Positions 46,508 to 56,067 of a stretch of DNA of 64,000 bases are shown in pieces (position 1 is the first letter of the stretch; every line of letters begins with the position of its first letter). A model generated the notes under the pieces. That model did no database searches. It had not been told where the DNA came from and saw only the letters and a program-made list of their open reading frames with translations. Origin of the DNA: Dyella sp. S184 (lineage in GTDB: Bacteria; Pseudomonadota; Gammaproteobacteria; Xanthomonadales; Rhodanobacteraceae). The DNA is taken from the NCBI RefSeq assembly GCF_009766065.1, contig NZ_LMUE01000002.1, positions 479,167-543,166 of the forward strand, written 5' to 3'. A program made the position numbers and the translations under genes.

Positions 46508-49495
46508 TCAATGCAGAGCCGCCAAACCCGCTGCCGTTTGCGGGTGGGCGAACAGGAAGCCCTGACCGAGTTCGCAGCCGAGCTCAAGCAGGCGGCCGCG
46601 TTGCGTGCTGGTCTCGATACCCTCAGCCACCACCTCCATGCCCAGCGTTGCCGCCAGCGCGATCACTGCACGTACCACCGCGGTGCTGCCACCCTTGTGA
46701 TCACTATCAAGATCGGTCACGAAGGAGCGGTCGATCTTCAACACCTGCATGGGGAAGCGATGCAAATAGCTCAACGAGGAATAACCCGTACCAAAATCAT
46801 CCAATGCGGCCATCACCCCGGCTTGCCGGAGTACTTCAAGCGTGGTGCGCACCTGGTCCGCATTTTCGAACAGCGCACCTTCGGTCATTTCTATGCGCAC
46901 GCTGTGGGCGGCTACTTGATGGGCAGCAAGCAGGTCCAGCAGTTTCTGCGCGAGATCAGGTGACCGGAAATGTTGTGCCGAGACATTGATCGTGACGTAA
47001 CCGCCACGACTCACCAACCGCGGGATCTCGAGACATGTCTTCTCGAATATCTGCCAGTCGATCTGTCCGGCGATACCGCTCTCTTCCGCCACGGCAAGAA
47101 AATCGGCTGGGCGCAGCAGCCCCCGCTCGGGATGTCGCCAGCGCAGCAGCGCTTCCCAACCGACCACGTGCGCATCGCTCAGGCGCACGATAGTCTGGAA
47201 ATACGGTTCGAATTCAGAGCGCGCCAGACCGTTACGCAACTCGCCTTCCAGATCGAGCAAGCGCAAAGCTTCTTTATGCAGGTGTTCGTCGAATACTTCG
47301 AAGCGATGTCGACCGTGCGCCTTGGCCCGATACATCGCCACGTCGGCATCGCGCAGAAGTTCTTCGGCGCTGAGGTAGCGCTGATCGCTGAACGCTATAC
47401 CGATGCTGGCTGAGGGATAGAGTTCCTTGCCTGCCAAGCGCATCGGTTCGCTCAAGGCGTCGAGTACGCGCTGAGCCGCATGATAGGCGTCCTCCGGACC
47501 ATGGATGTCTTCCAGCAAGAGGGCGAACTCGTCACCGCCCAGGCGCGCGACGACATCGGGTTTCCGTACGCAGGCGCCGATCCGTTGGCCGGACAGCTTG
47601 AGCATCTCATCGCCGACCAGGTGGCCAACGCTGTCGTTGACGACCTTGAAGCGGTCGAGGTCGAGGAACAATACGGCGAAAAGGTGTTGCGGGTCGCGCT
47701 GCGTACGTGACACCGCACGGCTGAGGGCGTCGAGCAGGAAGCTGCGATTGGGCAGGCCGGTGAGCGAATCGTGCAGCGCTTCATGCATCAACTGTTGTTC
47801 GATGCGCTCGCGTTCGCCGATCTGGGCACGCAATTCGCTCACCGCGGAAGCCAGCTCGCGAGTACGGTCCTGCACTCGCCGATCCAGCTCAGCCTGCGCC
47901 TGCTTGCGCGCCATCGCCGTCTGGATGTGCTGTGCCACATAGCTCAACAACGCGCTGTCTTCATCGGTGTAACGCACGGTCTCGTCGTAGCTCTGCACGA
48001 CTACCGCACCGCGCACCTCGCCATCGACCACCATGGGCACGCCGAGAAAATCCTCCGCCGGTGAACCCCTGCCGATACCGCCCGGTACGGCGAGCAATTC
48101 GGCGACGAAGCGCGCCGGGCCTTTCACCGGACGTCCATGGCGGATCAGGCCGAGGGTGAAGCTGCCGCGCATCTGTTCAGCCGGGATCTCCGCATCCGGG
48201 TCGTACATGCCCGGGTCCTTCTCATCGGCGAAGTAGATGAAACGTATCGTGTCTCGCTGGGTGCTGTACAGCGCGATGAAGAAATTCCTGGCATACATCA
48301 GCTCATCGACCACGGAGTGGATACGCTGCAGCATCTCGTTCATGGCCAGCTCGCCACTGGCAAGATCGGCGATGGCATAAAGTGCGGCCTGCAGCTTTTC
48401 GCCGCGCTTGCGCTCATGCACTTCCGCAGTCAGTTCGCGCGTGCGTTCATCCACGCGACGTTCGAGTTCGGCATGCGCCTGCTTGCGCAAAAGAGCGGTA
48501 AGAATGTGCTGGGCGACGAAGACGAGCAGGTCGCGGTCCTCTTCGCTATAGCATCCGGCCTGGTCATAGCTCTGCACCACCACAGCGCCGCATACCTGTC
48601 CTTCGGCAGCCATCGGCACGCCAAGCCAGTCGGCACTGTTCGGTCCGTAGACCTCTTCCCACTCCAGGCCAAAGTCCCGATACAACTGCCTCGAAGGGCC
48701 CCAAGCCGGGCAGCCATGGCGAATCACGGCGAGAGTCAGGCTATTGTGGAAACTTTCGGCCGGAATGTCCTCGTCCGAGGGAACCAGGTTCAAATCCTTG
48801 GCATCAACGAAATAGATGAAGCGCAAGGTGTCGCGTTCGGCGTTGTACAACGCGATAAGGAAGTTTTCCGCGTACATCAATTTACCCACCACCGCATGCA
48901 GGCGGCGCAACATCTCGGACATGTCGAGCGCACTGCTGGCGAGGTCGGCGATGGCATACAGTGCGCTCTGCAGCCGCGCGGCTTTCTCCAGGCGTTCCAC
49001 TGCAAGGCACGCATAGGCAAGTTCAAGTACGTCGCCGATGCGCTCCGCGACCAATGACAAAAACTCGTGCCAGGCCTCACCGTCCCACGAATCGCCACCG
49101 ATGGCTGGCCAGTCGGTCAGGAGCACCGCCTGTGAACCCGCGCGCGCATCACCCAGGACGCTGGCGAGCCGGGACACGCTGGTTTCTGACACGCTTGCCC
49201 GAATCTCATCACCCGCTTCCAATGCGGCATCGATCAAGGCGACTTCCGCTGTATTGGGCGGTGTATTCGGGTAGGTATGCCGCAGCGGTTGGCCATTGGC
49301 CGCTATGCCCAAATCCCATACCAGGCGCACGACATGGCATCCGAACAAGGCTTGGGCGTGCTGAAGTGCCAGTTGAGCGACCTGCTCGGGAGTGTCCGCC
49401 TTGAGCAAAGCGGGCACAAAATCGCCATCCGGGTCGACGCGCGTTGTCGCGTCAAACCTATTGTGTTCCCCCATTCCCTGCGCGCGTGAGGCCAT
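46508..49495 (-). CDS. GAF-GAF-GGDEF-EAL c-di-GMP protein
   Basis: A 995-residue cytoplasmic protein. Two similar GAF-type repeats (both include LYAIADLAS, EMLRRLHAVV/EMLQRIHSVV and FIYF) occupy about residues 150-530, then a coiled coil. A GGDEF domain follows with LGGDEF intact near 651 and I-site RKPD five residues before it, and then an EAL domain with WEALLRW near 781 and LDDFGTGYSS near 900. Both activities may exist; in many such proteins one dominates. ATG 49474 is a possible later start. It lies tail to tail with the polysaccharide synthase gene, so the two may form a biofilm module. Confidence 0.95.
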   Translation of the reverse strand: MASRAQGMGEHNRFDATTRVDPDGDFVPALLKADTPEQVAQLALQHAQALFGCHVVRLVWDLGIAANGQPLRHTYPNTPPNTAEVALIDAALEAGDEIRASVSETSVSRLASVLGDARAGSQAVLLTDWPAIGGDSWDGEAWHEFLSLVAERIGDVLELAYACLAVERLEKAARLQSALYAIADLASSALDMSEMLRRLHAVVGKLMYAENFLIALYNAERDTLRFIYFVDAKDLNLVPSDEDIPAESFHNSLTLAVIRHGCPAWGPSRQLYRDFGLEWEEVYGPNSADWLGVPMAAEGQVCGAVVVQSYDQAGCYSEEDRDLLVFVAQHILTALLRKQAHAELERRVDERTRELTAEVHERKRGEKLQAALYAIADLASGELAMNEMLQRIHSVVDELMYARNFFIALYSTQRDTIRFIYFADEKDPGMYDPDAEIPAEQMRGSFTLGLIRHGRPVKGPARFVAELLAVPGGIGRGSPAEDFLGVPMVVDGEVRGAVVVQSYDETVRYTDEDSALLSYVAQHIQTAMARKQAQAELDRRVQDRTRELASAVSELRAQIGERERIEQQLMHEALHDSLTGLPNRSFLLDALSRAVSRTQRDPQHLFAVLFLDLDRFKVVNDSVGHLVGDEMLKLSGQRIGACVRKPDVVARLGGDEFALLLEDIHGPEDAYHAAQRVLDALSEPMRLAGKELYPSASIGIAFSDQRYLSAEELLRDADVAMYRAKAHGRHRFEVFDEHLHKEALRLLDLEGELRNGLARSEFEPYFQTIVRLSDAHVVGWEALLRWRHPERGLLRPADFLAVAEESGIAGQIDWQIFEKTCLEIPRLVSRGGYVTINVSAQHFRSPDLAQKLLDLLAAHQVAAHSVRIEMTEGALFENADQVRTTLEVLRQAGVMAALDDFGTGYSSLSYLHRFPMQVLKIDRSFVTDLDSDHKGGSTAVVRAVIALAATLGMEVVAEGIETSTQRGRLLELGCELGQGFLFAHPQTAAGLAALH

Positions 49496-49694
49496 ACGGT
49501 GATTCAGTCTAGCCGAACTGTGCCGGTTTTCACCGCAAGTTCAGCTACCGGCGCAACTTCTCCGGTGCCAAGCAGGAAAACCCTTCCGGGGCGGCAGCTG
49601 ACGCTGCAGCTTGCTGGAACGGTCAAACGCTGAAGCATCCGCCTTGGCCGAAAGCAGACACTCCACTCCTGAAGTGGATCAGGACCCCCTAACC

Positions 49695-50168
49695 TCAGCC
49701 GTTGCCACGCACCCGCATCGTCAGTCCCTTCAGAAAATTCCGCAGCAGCTGATCGCCGCACAACTTGAAGTTCTTGTGGTCGGGCTGACGGAACAGCGCA
49801 CTGAGTTCGGGCTTGGAGACCGGGAAGCCGGCACTCTCGAGGATCTGGTGCATGTCCACGTCCTTCAGCTCGAACGCCACCCGTAGCTTCTTCAGCACCA
49901 CGTTATTGGTGACACGCTTCTCGACCGGGCGCGGCGGCAGGCTTTCGTCGCGGCCACGGCGGTAAAACACCAGACCATCGAGGAAGTGCGCCAGCACTTT
50001 GTTGCTGCACTCGACGTAGCCGGCCTCGTCATCCTTCTTCAGGAAGGCCTGCACATCCTCCTTACCGATCGGGAAAGTCGGGTCGGCCAGATGGGTGATT
50101 TCCACCACCCTCCCATCGCTGAGGTCGAGCATGTAGCGGATGCCGCGCAATACGTCGTTGTTGATCAT
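49695..50168 (-). CDS. DUF1456 (YehS-like) protein
   Basis: A 157-residue protein of two repeated DUF1456 modules: MINNDVLRGIRYMLDLSDGR ... CSNKVLAHFLDGLVFYRRG, and NNVVLKKLRVAFELKDVDMH ... CGDQLLRNFLKGLTMRVRG. The repeat length and the N-N-[DV]-V-L-[RK] starts are the family hallmark. E. coli YehS is of unknown function. The ribosome site is weak (CGGAACGAC). It is divergent from the sigma-factor gene across 368 bases. Confidence 0.93.
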   Translation of the reverse strand: MINNDVLRGIRYMLDLSDGRVVEITHLADPTFPIGKEDVQAFLKKDDEAGYVECSNKVLAHFLDGLVFYRRGRDESLPPRPVEKRVTNNVVLKKLRVAFELKDVDMHQILESAGFPVSKPELSALFRQPDHKNFKLCGDQLLRNFLKGLTMRVRGNG

Positions 50169-50536
50169 GTCGTTCCGATAGGCCTCACTGAGATTGCCAT
50201 GCTACCGCGCCACGCCAACGGCGATTAACCCCGTTTGCTGCAAACCTGCGTTTTATCTCTCACAAACCCCAGAAAATTGCCCCATGAACGTGAGAACACT
50301 GCGGCACAGTCGGCCGTGTGGCCCAGATGGCAAGAACATGGTTGCAAGTTGAGGTTTCCGGTCCCGATACGCGGACAGCGGTTGTGACTGCAGGCAACTT
50401 CCCCTCTGCAGCCCTCCCCCGCCGCTACCGCCTGTCGGGGCCGGGGCTTGTTCTACGTGCAACGCCGCTACCGATGGCCCCGACCAGCCATGCCAACCTA
50501 TCCGGCACCAGCTGATTTGGCTTAACCTCGCCCACC
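50169..50536. other. Divergent intergenic region, no clear element
   Basis: 368 bases between DUF1456 and the ECF sigma gene. I looked for an ECF-type autoregulatory promoter (GGAAC...CGTCT-like) and found no convincing match. A small GTTTG/CAAAC hairpin lies near 50229-50241. No ORF in it looks coding. Confidence 0.4.
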
Positions 50537-51091
50537 ATGGATGTTGCGGTCGACCCCGATGCGATGCTGATGCTTGCCTATGCGCGCGGCGACGTAGCTG
50601 CGTTCGAGACGTTATATGCGCGTCATCGCGGCATGCTGTACCGGTTTCTGCTGCGCAGCGTGCGCGATCCGCACCGTACCGACGAACTGTTCCAGGAAAC
50701 CTGGAGCCGGGTGATCAGCGCGCGGGCGCGCTACCAGCCACAGGCGAAGTTCAGTACCTGGCTGCTGCAGATCGCGCACAATCTGATGATCGACGGCCTG
50801 CGGCGCCAGCGGCCCATGGCTGAAGGCGACGAGGCCGAGGCTGCGCTGGCGAATGTGGCGATGCCAGAACACGAACAGCCCGATCATGCCCTGTCCGAGT
50901 TCGAACGCCGCCGCAATCTCCAGCGCGCGATTGAACAACTGCCGGACGAACAGCGCACGGCCGTGCTGCTGCGCCTTGAGCACGAACTCAGCCTGGAAGA
51001 AATTGCCGAGGTGACTGGCGCCGGCCGCGAGACGGTGAAATCGCGCCTGCGCTATGCCATGAACCGATTACGCGAAGTACTGGCCGAATGA
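50537..51091 (+). CDS. ECF sigma factor (RpoE type)
   Basis: A 184-residue sigma-70 family factor. Region 2 (FETLYARHRGMLYRFLLRSV ... DELFQETWSRVI ... FSTWLLQIAHNLMID) binds the -10 and core RNA polymerase. Region 4 (QLPDEQRTAVLLRLEHELSL, then EEIAEVTGAGRETVKSRLRYAMNRL) binds the -35. It overlaps the next gene by four bases (ATGA), and that gene encodes a membrane protein of anti-sigma type, which is the standard layout for a stress-response sigma pair. The start ATG at 50537 has no strong ribosome site. The inducing signal is not apparent. Confidence 0.95.
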   Translation: MDVAVDPDAMLMLAYARGDVAAFETLYARHRGMLYRFLLRSVRDPHRTDELFQETWSRVISARARYQPQAKFSTWLLQIAHNLMIDGLRRQRPMAEGDEAEAALANVAMPEHEQPDHALSEFERRRNLQRAIEQLPDEQRTAVLLRLEHELSLEEIAEVTGAGRETVKSRLRYAMNRLREVLAE

Positions 51092-52071
51092 CCGCCCAAC
51101 TACCACCGCAAGGCCCGCAAGAGCCTGACGAACATCTGCCCGGCGAAACCGAGCTGACGGCACTGTATCGCCAGCTGCCGCAGAGTGAGCCCAGCGCAGC
51201 ACTGGACGCGGCGGTGCTGCATGCGGCTGCACAAGCTGTAGTAGCGGGTGAACAACCCGTCATCGAACGCAGGCGATCATCGCGGGAACCAGGGAACTGG
51301 GTGCAACCGAAGCCAGTTTCTGCAGAAGGTCCAAAACTGTCCGATCCCTCGACCGCATCCCACGGACGAAGGAAAGCCGGCGCACGTTGGCTGATCGCAC
51401 TGAGCAGCGCCGCTACGCTGATGCTGGCCGCTGGCCTTGCCTGGCACATGCGCGGGATGCCATCGACGACGAGCACGCCCGACGCAGCCAGCTACCGAGC
51501 CGCCGTCAATTCTCCTGTCGAGGTAGCGCCGCCTGCCGCCGTTGCCGCACCGCCTCCGCCCGCTGCTCCTGCCCAACTGGTCACTGCGCAAACTGCGGAC
51601 CATCTGGTCGAACCAGTAGCCACGTTGCAGCAGACCCCACAGATGGCTTCAGCCAAGACCGCCATGAAACGGCATCATGCGATACCTGCGCCACCGGTCG
51701 AAGAAGTCTCCGAAACCGCCGCAGCTGCACTCCGACCCGTGACAGAAATGACCCGCGTCGCGCAACCTGCCGCTGAGAGCTATTCCTCAACAGCGCCCGT
51801 TGACACAGCCAGTCAGGCTGGCAGGAGCGAAGTAGCTGCTGCGCCCATGCTGATGCCGTCTCCAGTCGCGCCAGCCCCTGCCATACAAGCCATCGAAAAA
51901 CCCACTGCTGTGAATCCCAGCGACACGCCCGCGCAGGAACTCGGCAAGATCCAGCAGCTGTTCACCCAGGGCCACGACGACGAAGCACGGCAGCGCCTGG
52001 ACGCTTTCCATCACGCGCACCCGCAGTGGGAACTGCCGGCGGAGCTTGACGCCCAACTGCACAAGCCATGA
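51088..52071 (+). CDS. Putative anti-sigma factor, single membrane helix
   Basis: A 327-residue protein coupled by ATGA to the sigma gene and by ATGA to yigZ. The N-terminal 85 residues (ETELTALYRQLPQSEPSAAL) are cytoplasmic and would hold the sigma factor, though no zinc-binding HxxxCxxC is seen. One membrane helix follows (about residues 95-115, WLIALSSAATLMLAAGLAW). Then comes a long Pro/Ala/Thr-rich periplasmic region and a helical end (GKIQQLFTQGHDDEARQRLD). The periplasmic part has no named domain. Assignment as anti-sigma rests on gene order and topology, not on a family motif. Confidence 0.7.
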   Translation: MTAQLPPQGPQEPDEHLPGETELTALYRQLPQSEPSAALDAAVLHAAAQAVVAGEQPVIERRRSSREPGNWVQPKPVSAEGPKLSDPSTASHGRRKAGARWLIALSSAATLMLAAGLAWHMRGMPSTTSTPDAASYRAAVNSPVEVAPPAAVAAPPPPAAPAQLVTAQTADHLVEPVATLQQTPQMASAKTAMKRHHAIPAPPVEEVSETAAAALRPVTEMTRVAQPAAESYSSTAPVDTASQAGRSEVAAAPMLMPSPVAPAPAIQAIEKPTAVNPSDTPAQELGKIQQLFTQGHDDEARQRLDAFHHAHPQWELPAELDAQLHKP

Positions 52072-52664
52072 GCGGGACGTTGTCCACGCTGGCCCAGCCG
52101 AGCCGGCATCTGGAAGAAATCAAGAAGAGCCGTTTCCTCGCACTCGCTGCCCCGGTGGCATCGACCGAGCAGGCACTGGCTTTCCTGCGCGAGATGAATG
52201 ACCCGGCCGCTACGCACAACTGCTGGGCCTGGCGGATCGGCTTGGACTACCGTTTCAACGACGACGGCGAGCCCGGCGGCACTGCCGGCAGGCCGATCCT
52301 GCAGGCGATCGAGGGCCAGGGCATCGATCGTGTCATGGTGGTGGTAACGCGCTGGTATGGCGGCATCAAGCTCGGCGCCGGCGGCCTGATGCGTGCCTAT
52401 GGCGGCACCGCGGCGGAATGCCTGCGCCGCGCCGAACGCGTGCCGATCGTGGCGATGGCCCGGCTCGCCGTGCATTGCGACTTTGCGGAACTGGCACTGC
52501 TCAAGGCACGCCTGAAGGAACTGCAGGCCGAAATCGAACATGAGTCTTTCGGTACCGATGGTGTGGAACTGCAGTTGCGCGTGCCGGAAAACCACGCCGG
52601 CGAAGCGCAGCTGCGCATCAGCGACATCAGCCGCGGACGCAGCAAGGTGAAGCGTCTGGACTGA
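52068..52664 (+). CDS. yigZ: YigZ/IMPACT family protein
   Basis: A 198-residue protein with the UPF0029 N-terminal domain: HLEEIKKSRFLALAAPV, the HNCWAWRIG site, DDGEPGGTAGRPILQAI, and VVVTRWYGGIKLGAGGLMRA with YGGTA, all diagnostic, then the C-terminal DUF1949-type domain. IMPACT relatives in eukaryotes modulate translation; the bacterial role is not settled. Its ATG overlaps the stop codon of the anti-sigma-like gene, so it is translated from the sigma operon. The next gene, an ABC exporter, is 117 bases on. Confidence 0.95.
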   Translation: MSGTLSTLAQPSRHLEEIKKSRFLALAAPVASTEQALAFLREMNDPAATHNCWAWRIGLDYRFNDDGEPGGTAGRPILQAIEGQGIDRVMVVVTRWYGGIKLGAGGLMRAYGGTAAECLRRAERVPIVAMARLAVHCDFAELALLKARLKELQAEIEHESFGTDGVELQLRVPENHAGEAQLRISDISRGRSKVKRLD

Positions 52665-52780
52665 AATCTTCGCGGCCCGCGGCGCCGAGGATTGAATCAG
52701 CCGGCACACGCCCCACCTTGAATGGCATTGTCCGCGCCCGCGCGAACCTGTGTCATCCACGATCCTTCCTGCGAGAGCTC

Positions 52781-54556
52781 ATGAGCGACGCCACCAGCGA
52801 TACAACGCTCCGCCCTGCCCGCCGCCTCGGCGCCTTGCGCCAGCTCTGGCCCTTCCTGAAACCCCATCGCGCGCTGGCGATCGGCTGGCTGGTGTTTCTC
52901 GGGTTGTCATCGGGTGCATCGCTGGTACTGCCGATGGCGTTTCGCCACATCATCGATCAGGGCTTTGGGCATTCCAGCCTCGGCGTGATCAACCGCACCT
53001 TCGCCGCCATGTTCGGCGTGGCGCTGGTGCTAGCCTTCGCCACCGCCGCACGCTACTTCTGCATCACCCTGCTGAGCGAACGGGCGCTGGCCTCGTTGCG
53101 CAAGACGCTCTACGCGCATGTGATCCGGCTCGATGTGGGTTTCTTCGAGCGCAGTCGCGTTGGCGAACTGCTCTCGCGCCTGAGTGCCGATACCGAAGTG
53201 GTGCAGGTACTGATCAGCTCCGGTATCTCGGTGGCGCTGCGCAGCGCGGTGATGCTGCTTGGTGCAGCGGTGGCGATGGTGTGGACCGCGCCGTCGCTGG
53301 CCGGTTTGACTGCGTTGGTGATTCCGGCCGTGATGTTGCCGATCCTGGTGTTCGGCCGACGCGTGCAGAAACTCTCGCGCGCCAGCCAGGATCGACTGGC
53401 CGATGCAGCGGCCATTGCGAACGAGACGCTCAACGCGTCCACCGCGGTCAAGGCGTATGCGCGCGAGGACATCGAGAGCACCCGCTACGGCGATGCCATT
53501 TTTCGCGCACTGGCCACGGCACGGCGACGCATTGGCATGCGTTCGCTGTTGACCATGGCGGTGATCGTGCTGGTCTTCGGCGCGATCACCCTGGTGCTGT
53601 GGGCTGGCGCCCGCCACGTGCTGGCCGGCACCCTTGATCCCGGCGTGCTGGGCCAGTTCGTGCTGTATGCCGTCTTCGCTGCCGGCTCGGTGGCTGGCCT
53701 GTCCGAAGTCTGGGGTGACGTGTTGCGCGCCGCTGGCGCGATGGAACGCATCAGTGAGCTGCTCGCCGAACGTGCCGACATCGTCGATCCGGTGCAGCCG
53801 GCGACGCTGCCGCAGCCGATGCGTGGCGGCCTGCGTTTCGATGCGGTGACCTTCCATTACCCGACGCGTCCGGACACGGCGGCCCTGCTCGACTTCACGC
53901 TGGACATCCAGCCCGGCGAAACCGTCGCCCTGGTCGGCCCCTCCGGTGCTGGCAAGAGCACCGTGTTCGCGCTGCTGCTGCGTTTCTACGATCCGCAGAG
54001 TGGCCGCATCAACATCGATGGCATCGATCTGCGCGACGTGACCCTGGCCAACCTGCGTGGCGCCATCGCGTTGGTCCCCCAGGAAACGATCATCTTTGCC
54101 GGCACTGCAGCAGACAACATCCGCTTCGGCCGACAGGACGCCAGTGACGAGGAAGTCCGCCAAGCGGCTCGCGCCGCCGAGGCGAATGACTTCATCAGCG
54201 CACTGGGCGATGGCTACAACGCCGAGCTGGGCGAACGCGGCGTGCGCCTCTCCGGCGGCCAGCGCCAGCGTATAGCGATCGCCCGCGCGATCCTGCGCGA
54301 TGCACCGCTGCTGCTGCTGGACGAAGCAACCTCGTCACTCGATGCGCAGTCCGAAGCCGCGATCCAGCAGGCGCTGGAGCGGCTGGAAAAAGGCCGTACG
54401 ACCCTCGTCATCGCCCATCGCCTCGCCACCGTGCAGCGCGCCGACCGCATCGTGGTGATGGACGGCGGCCGCATCGTAGCGCAGGGCACGCATGAGAGTT
54501 TGCTGGCCGAGGGTGGTTTGTATGCGGAGTTGGCGCGGTTGCAGTTTGTGGCTTGA
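52781..54556 (+). CDS. MsbA-like ABC exporter half-transporter
   Basis: A 591-residue protein from ATG 52781 (MSDATSDTTLRP). About six membrane helices cover residues 30-310, ending at the intracellular loops (RVGELLSRLSADTEVVQ). The nucleotide-binding domain has Walker A GPSGAGKST near 386, Q-loop, signature LSGGQRQRIAIARA near 490, Walker B LLLLDEATSSLD near 508 and the switch His in VIAHRLATVQ. A homodimer would export lipid A-like molecules or drugs. MsbA proper is usually next to lpxK; that gene is not here, so the substrate is open. Confidence 0.95.
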   Translation: MSDATSDTTLRPARRLGALRQLWPFLKPHRALAIGWLVFLGLSSGASLVLPMAFRHIIDQGFGHSSLGVINRTFAAMFGVALVLAFATAARYFCITLLSERALASLRKTLYAHVIRLDVGFFERSRVGELLSRLSADTEVVQVLISSGISVALRSAVMLLGAAVAMVWTAPSLAGLTALVIPAVMLPILVFGRRVQKLSRASQDRLADAAAIANETLNASTAVKAYAREDIESTRYGDAIFRALATARRRIGMRSLLTMAVIVLVFGAITLVLWAGARHVLAGTLDPGVLGQFVLYAVFAAGSVAGLSEVWGDVLRAAGAMERISELLAERADIVDPVQPATLPQPMRGGLRFDAVTFHYPTRPDTAALLDFTLDIQPGETVALVGPSGAGKSTVFALLLRFYDPQSGRINIDGIDLRDVTLANLRGAIALVPQETIIFAGTAADNIRFGRQDASDEEVRQAARAAEANDFISALGDGYNAELGERGVRLSGGQRQRIAIARAILRDAPLLLLDEATSSLDAQSEAAIQQALERLEKGRTTLVIAHRLATVQRADRIVVMDGGRIVAQGTHESLLAEGGLYAELARLQFVA

Positions 54557-54613
54557 GATCGAGTGCACTGCATCGGCTGCCAAGACGTCCGTTCCCAGTG
54601 AACCACCCGACGA

Positions 54614-55069
54614 TCAAACGGGTGGAAGCGCAGACGGCTCACTCGCAGACACACCCTGCTTCGCGTCCATCCGCCGGAGTACCACATAAGCGAACGCCAC
54701 CAGTGCAAGGCACGTGTATTCAAGAATGATCTTCGTGATGCCCAGCGAAATAGTGCTCTTTATGTAATACGCGACGCCAGCCAGCGCCAGCATCAGAAAC
54801 GGGTAGATGTACATATACCAGCCAAGCCGGCTCTTTTTGCGAATCAGCGCAATCACTACCGGCACCGGCAACGCTGCGCAAAACCAGAGCCCGCCCAGAA
54901 ACATCAAACCCGCCTTGGCACACTGTTGAAAAGGTCCCGAGTCACAGAAAACAAGGCTGATAAGCATCATCCCTACGCCAAGCGCAGCCGGCCAGGTGAT
55001 CGCCAGAATGCTCATGATGAGCAAAGCGATCCGTATGAATTTTTCAAATCTTTCCCGCACTGGTGACAT
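54614..55069 (-). CDS. Hypothetical four-helix membrane protein
   Basis: About 151 residues from ATG 55069 (MSPVRERFEK); a TTG 15 bases upstream is unlikely. There are about four hydrophobic stretches (IALLIMSILAITWPAALGVG, LMFLGGLWFCAALPVPVVIA, MYIYPFLMLALAGVAYYI, ILEYTCLALVAFAYVVL) separated by short basic loops. The C-terminus is short and soluble. I recognise no family, and no neighbour suggests a role. Convergent with the ABC exporter gene. Confidence 0.6.
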   Translation of the reverse strand: MSPVRERFEKFIRIALLIMSILAITWPAALGVGMMLISLVFCDSGPFQQCAKAGLMFLGGLWFCAALPVPVVIALIRKKSRLGWYMYIYPFLMLALAGVAYYIKSTISLGITKIILEYTCLALVAFAYVVLRRMDAKQGVSASEPSALPPV

Positions 55070-55522
55070 CTCCCTGTCCGTCAAGAAAGAATATCAGGCT
55101 CATTTGTAGACTGCGCTCTGCATTCAGCATAAATGAACTAAACCGAATGGTCCCAGCCAAATGGTCCACAGCTAGTGGAGACCTGGTTGGAGACGATCAG
55201 GATGATTGGGTCTGCTGGATTGCATGCAGCGGACGACATAGGCCCTTGAGAGGGACAGTGAAGTCATCTGTTTCGAGATGATCATGGCCACCCCCTTCCT
55301 GGTCGCGGGCGCAGGTTGAACACCATTTCGACATACATGAACACCACCCTTCTTTCACCTGAAAGTCACGCGCGCTTTCACGCCGTCGTCCTGCACAAGG
55401 TGGTTCCATGAAGATTGTCCGAGTCGGCGTCGGCGCTGAGTGTCATCCGCAGACTCGCACTTCGGAACGACGCCAGCGCAAGCTGGCGACACCGAATCGT
55501 TTCAACACTCAAGGAGTTCCCC
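55070..55522. other. 453-base gap, one small hairpin
   Basis: No gene looks convincing here. A CGCCAGC (55471-55477) / GCTGGCG (55482-55488) hairpin with a GCAA loop lies 34 bases ahead of the PepSY gene and would fall in its 5' leader. Short open frames exist but have no ribosome site or protein-like content. Confidence 0.4.
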
Positions 55523-56041
55523 ATGATCAAGCGCATGCTTCCCCTGTTGATTGGACTGTCGGTTTGCGGCGCCGCTTTCGCGCAGGACATGCCAGCCACC
55601 GCCCAGTCGACGACCAGTACAACGACCGCGAATCACACGACTACTACGACTACGACCACCTCGTGGCCAGCCCAGCCGCCCACGGGCGGATCGACCGAGG
55701 ATGCTGTCAAAACTGCGATCGCCAACGCCGGCTACAAGGAAGTGAAGGACCTTAAATTCAAGGACGGTGTGTGGCGCAGCGAGGCCCGTGGCGGTAACAA
55801 GAAGTGGGTCAAACTCGCGGTCGGGCCGGTCAACGGCAAGGTGTATGCGGCCGATGCACCGTCCAAACTCGACAAGGACGAGATCAGCGCCAAGCTGACG
55901 ACGGCCGGCTATCAGAACATCAAGGACGTGAAGTTCGACAAAGGCCTGTGGGCCGCTGAAGCCAAGACGCCGCATGGCAACGACGTCGACCTGCTGGTCG
56001 ATCCGGACGATGGCAGCGTGGTGGCCCAGTCGCACGATTGA
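55523..56041 (+). CDS. Secreted protein with two PepSY-like repeats
   Basis: A 172-residue protein from the ATG with a good AAGGAG site. A signal peptide (MIKRMLPLLIGLSVCGAAFA) is followed by a Thr-rich linker of about 25 residues, with eight consecutive Thr. Then come two similar repeats of about 60 residues each: ...NAGYKEVKDLKFKDGVWRSEAR... and ...TAGYQNIKDVKFDKGLWAAEAK..., each ending GKVY/GSVV. The pattern is that of PepSY-type domains, which bind or inhibit proteases or metals in the periplasm. A terminator follows. A separate small unit. Confidence 0.85.
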   Translation: MIKRMLPLLIGLSVCGAAFAQDMPATAQSTTSTTTANHTTTTTTTTSWPAQPPTGGSTEDAVKTAIANAGYKEVKDLKFKDGVWRSEARGGNKKWVKLAVGPVNGKVYAADAPSKLDKDEISAKLTTAGYQNIKDVKFDKGLWAAEAKTPHGNDVDLLVDPDDGSVVAQSHD

Positions 56042-56067
56042 TTCACTGCGTCTGCGATGGTTACGGA

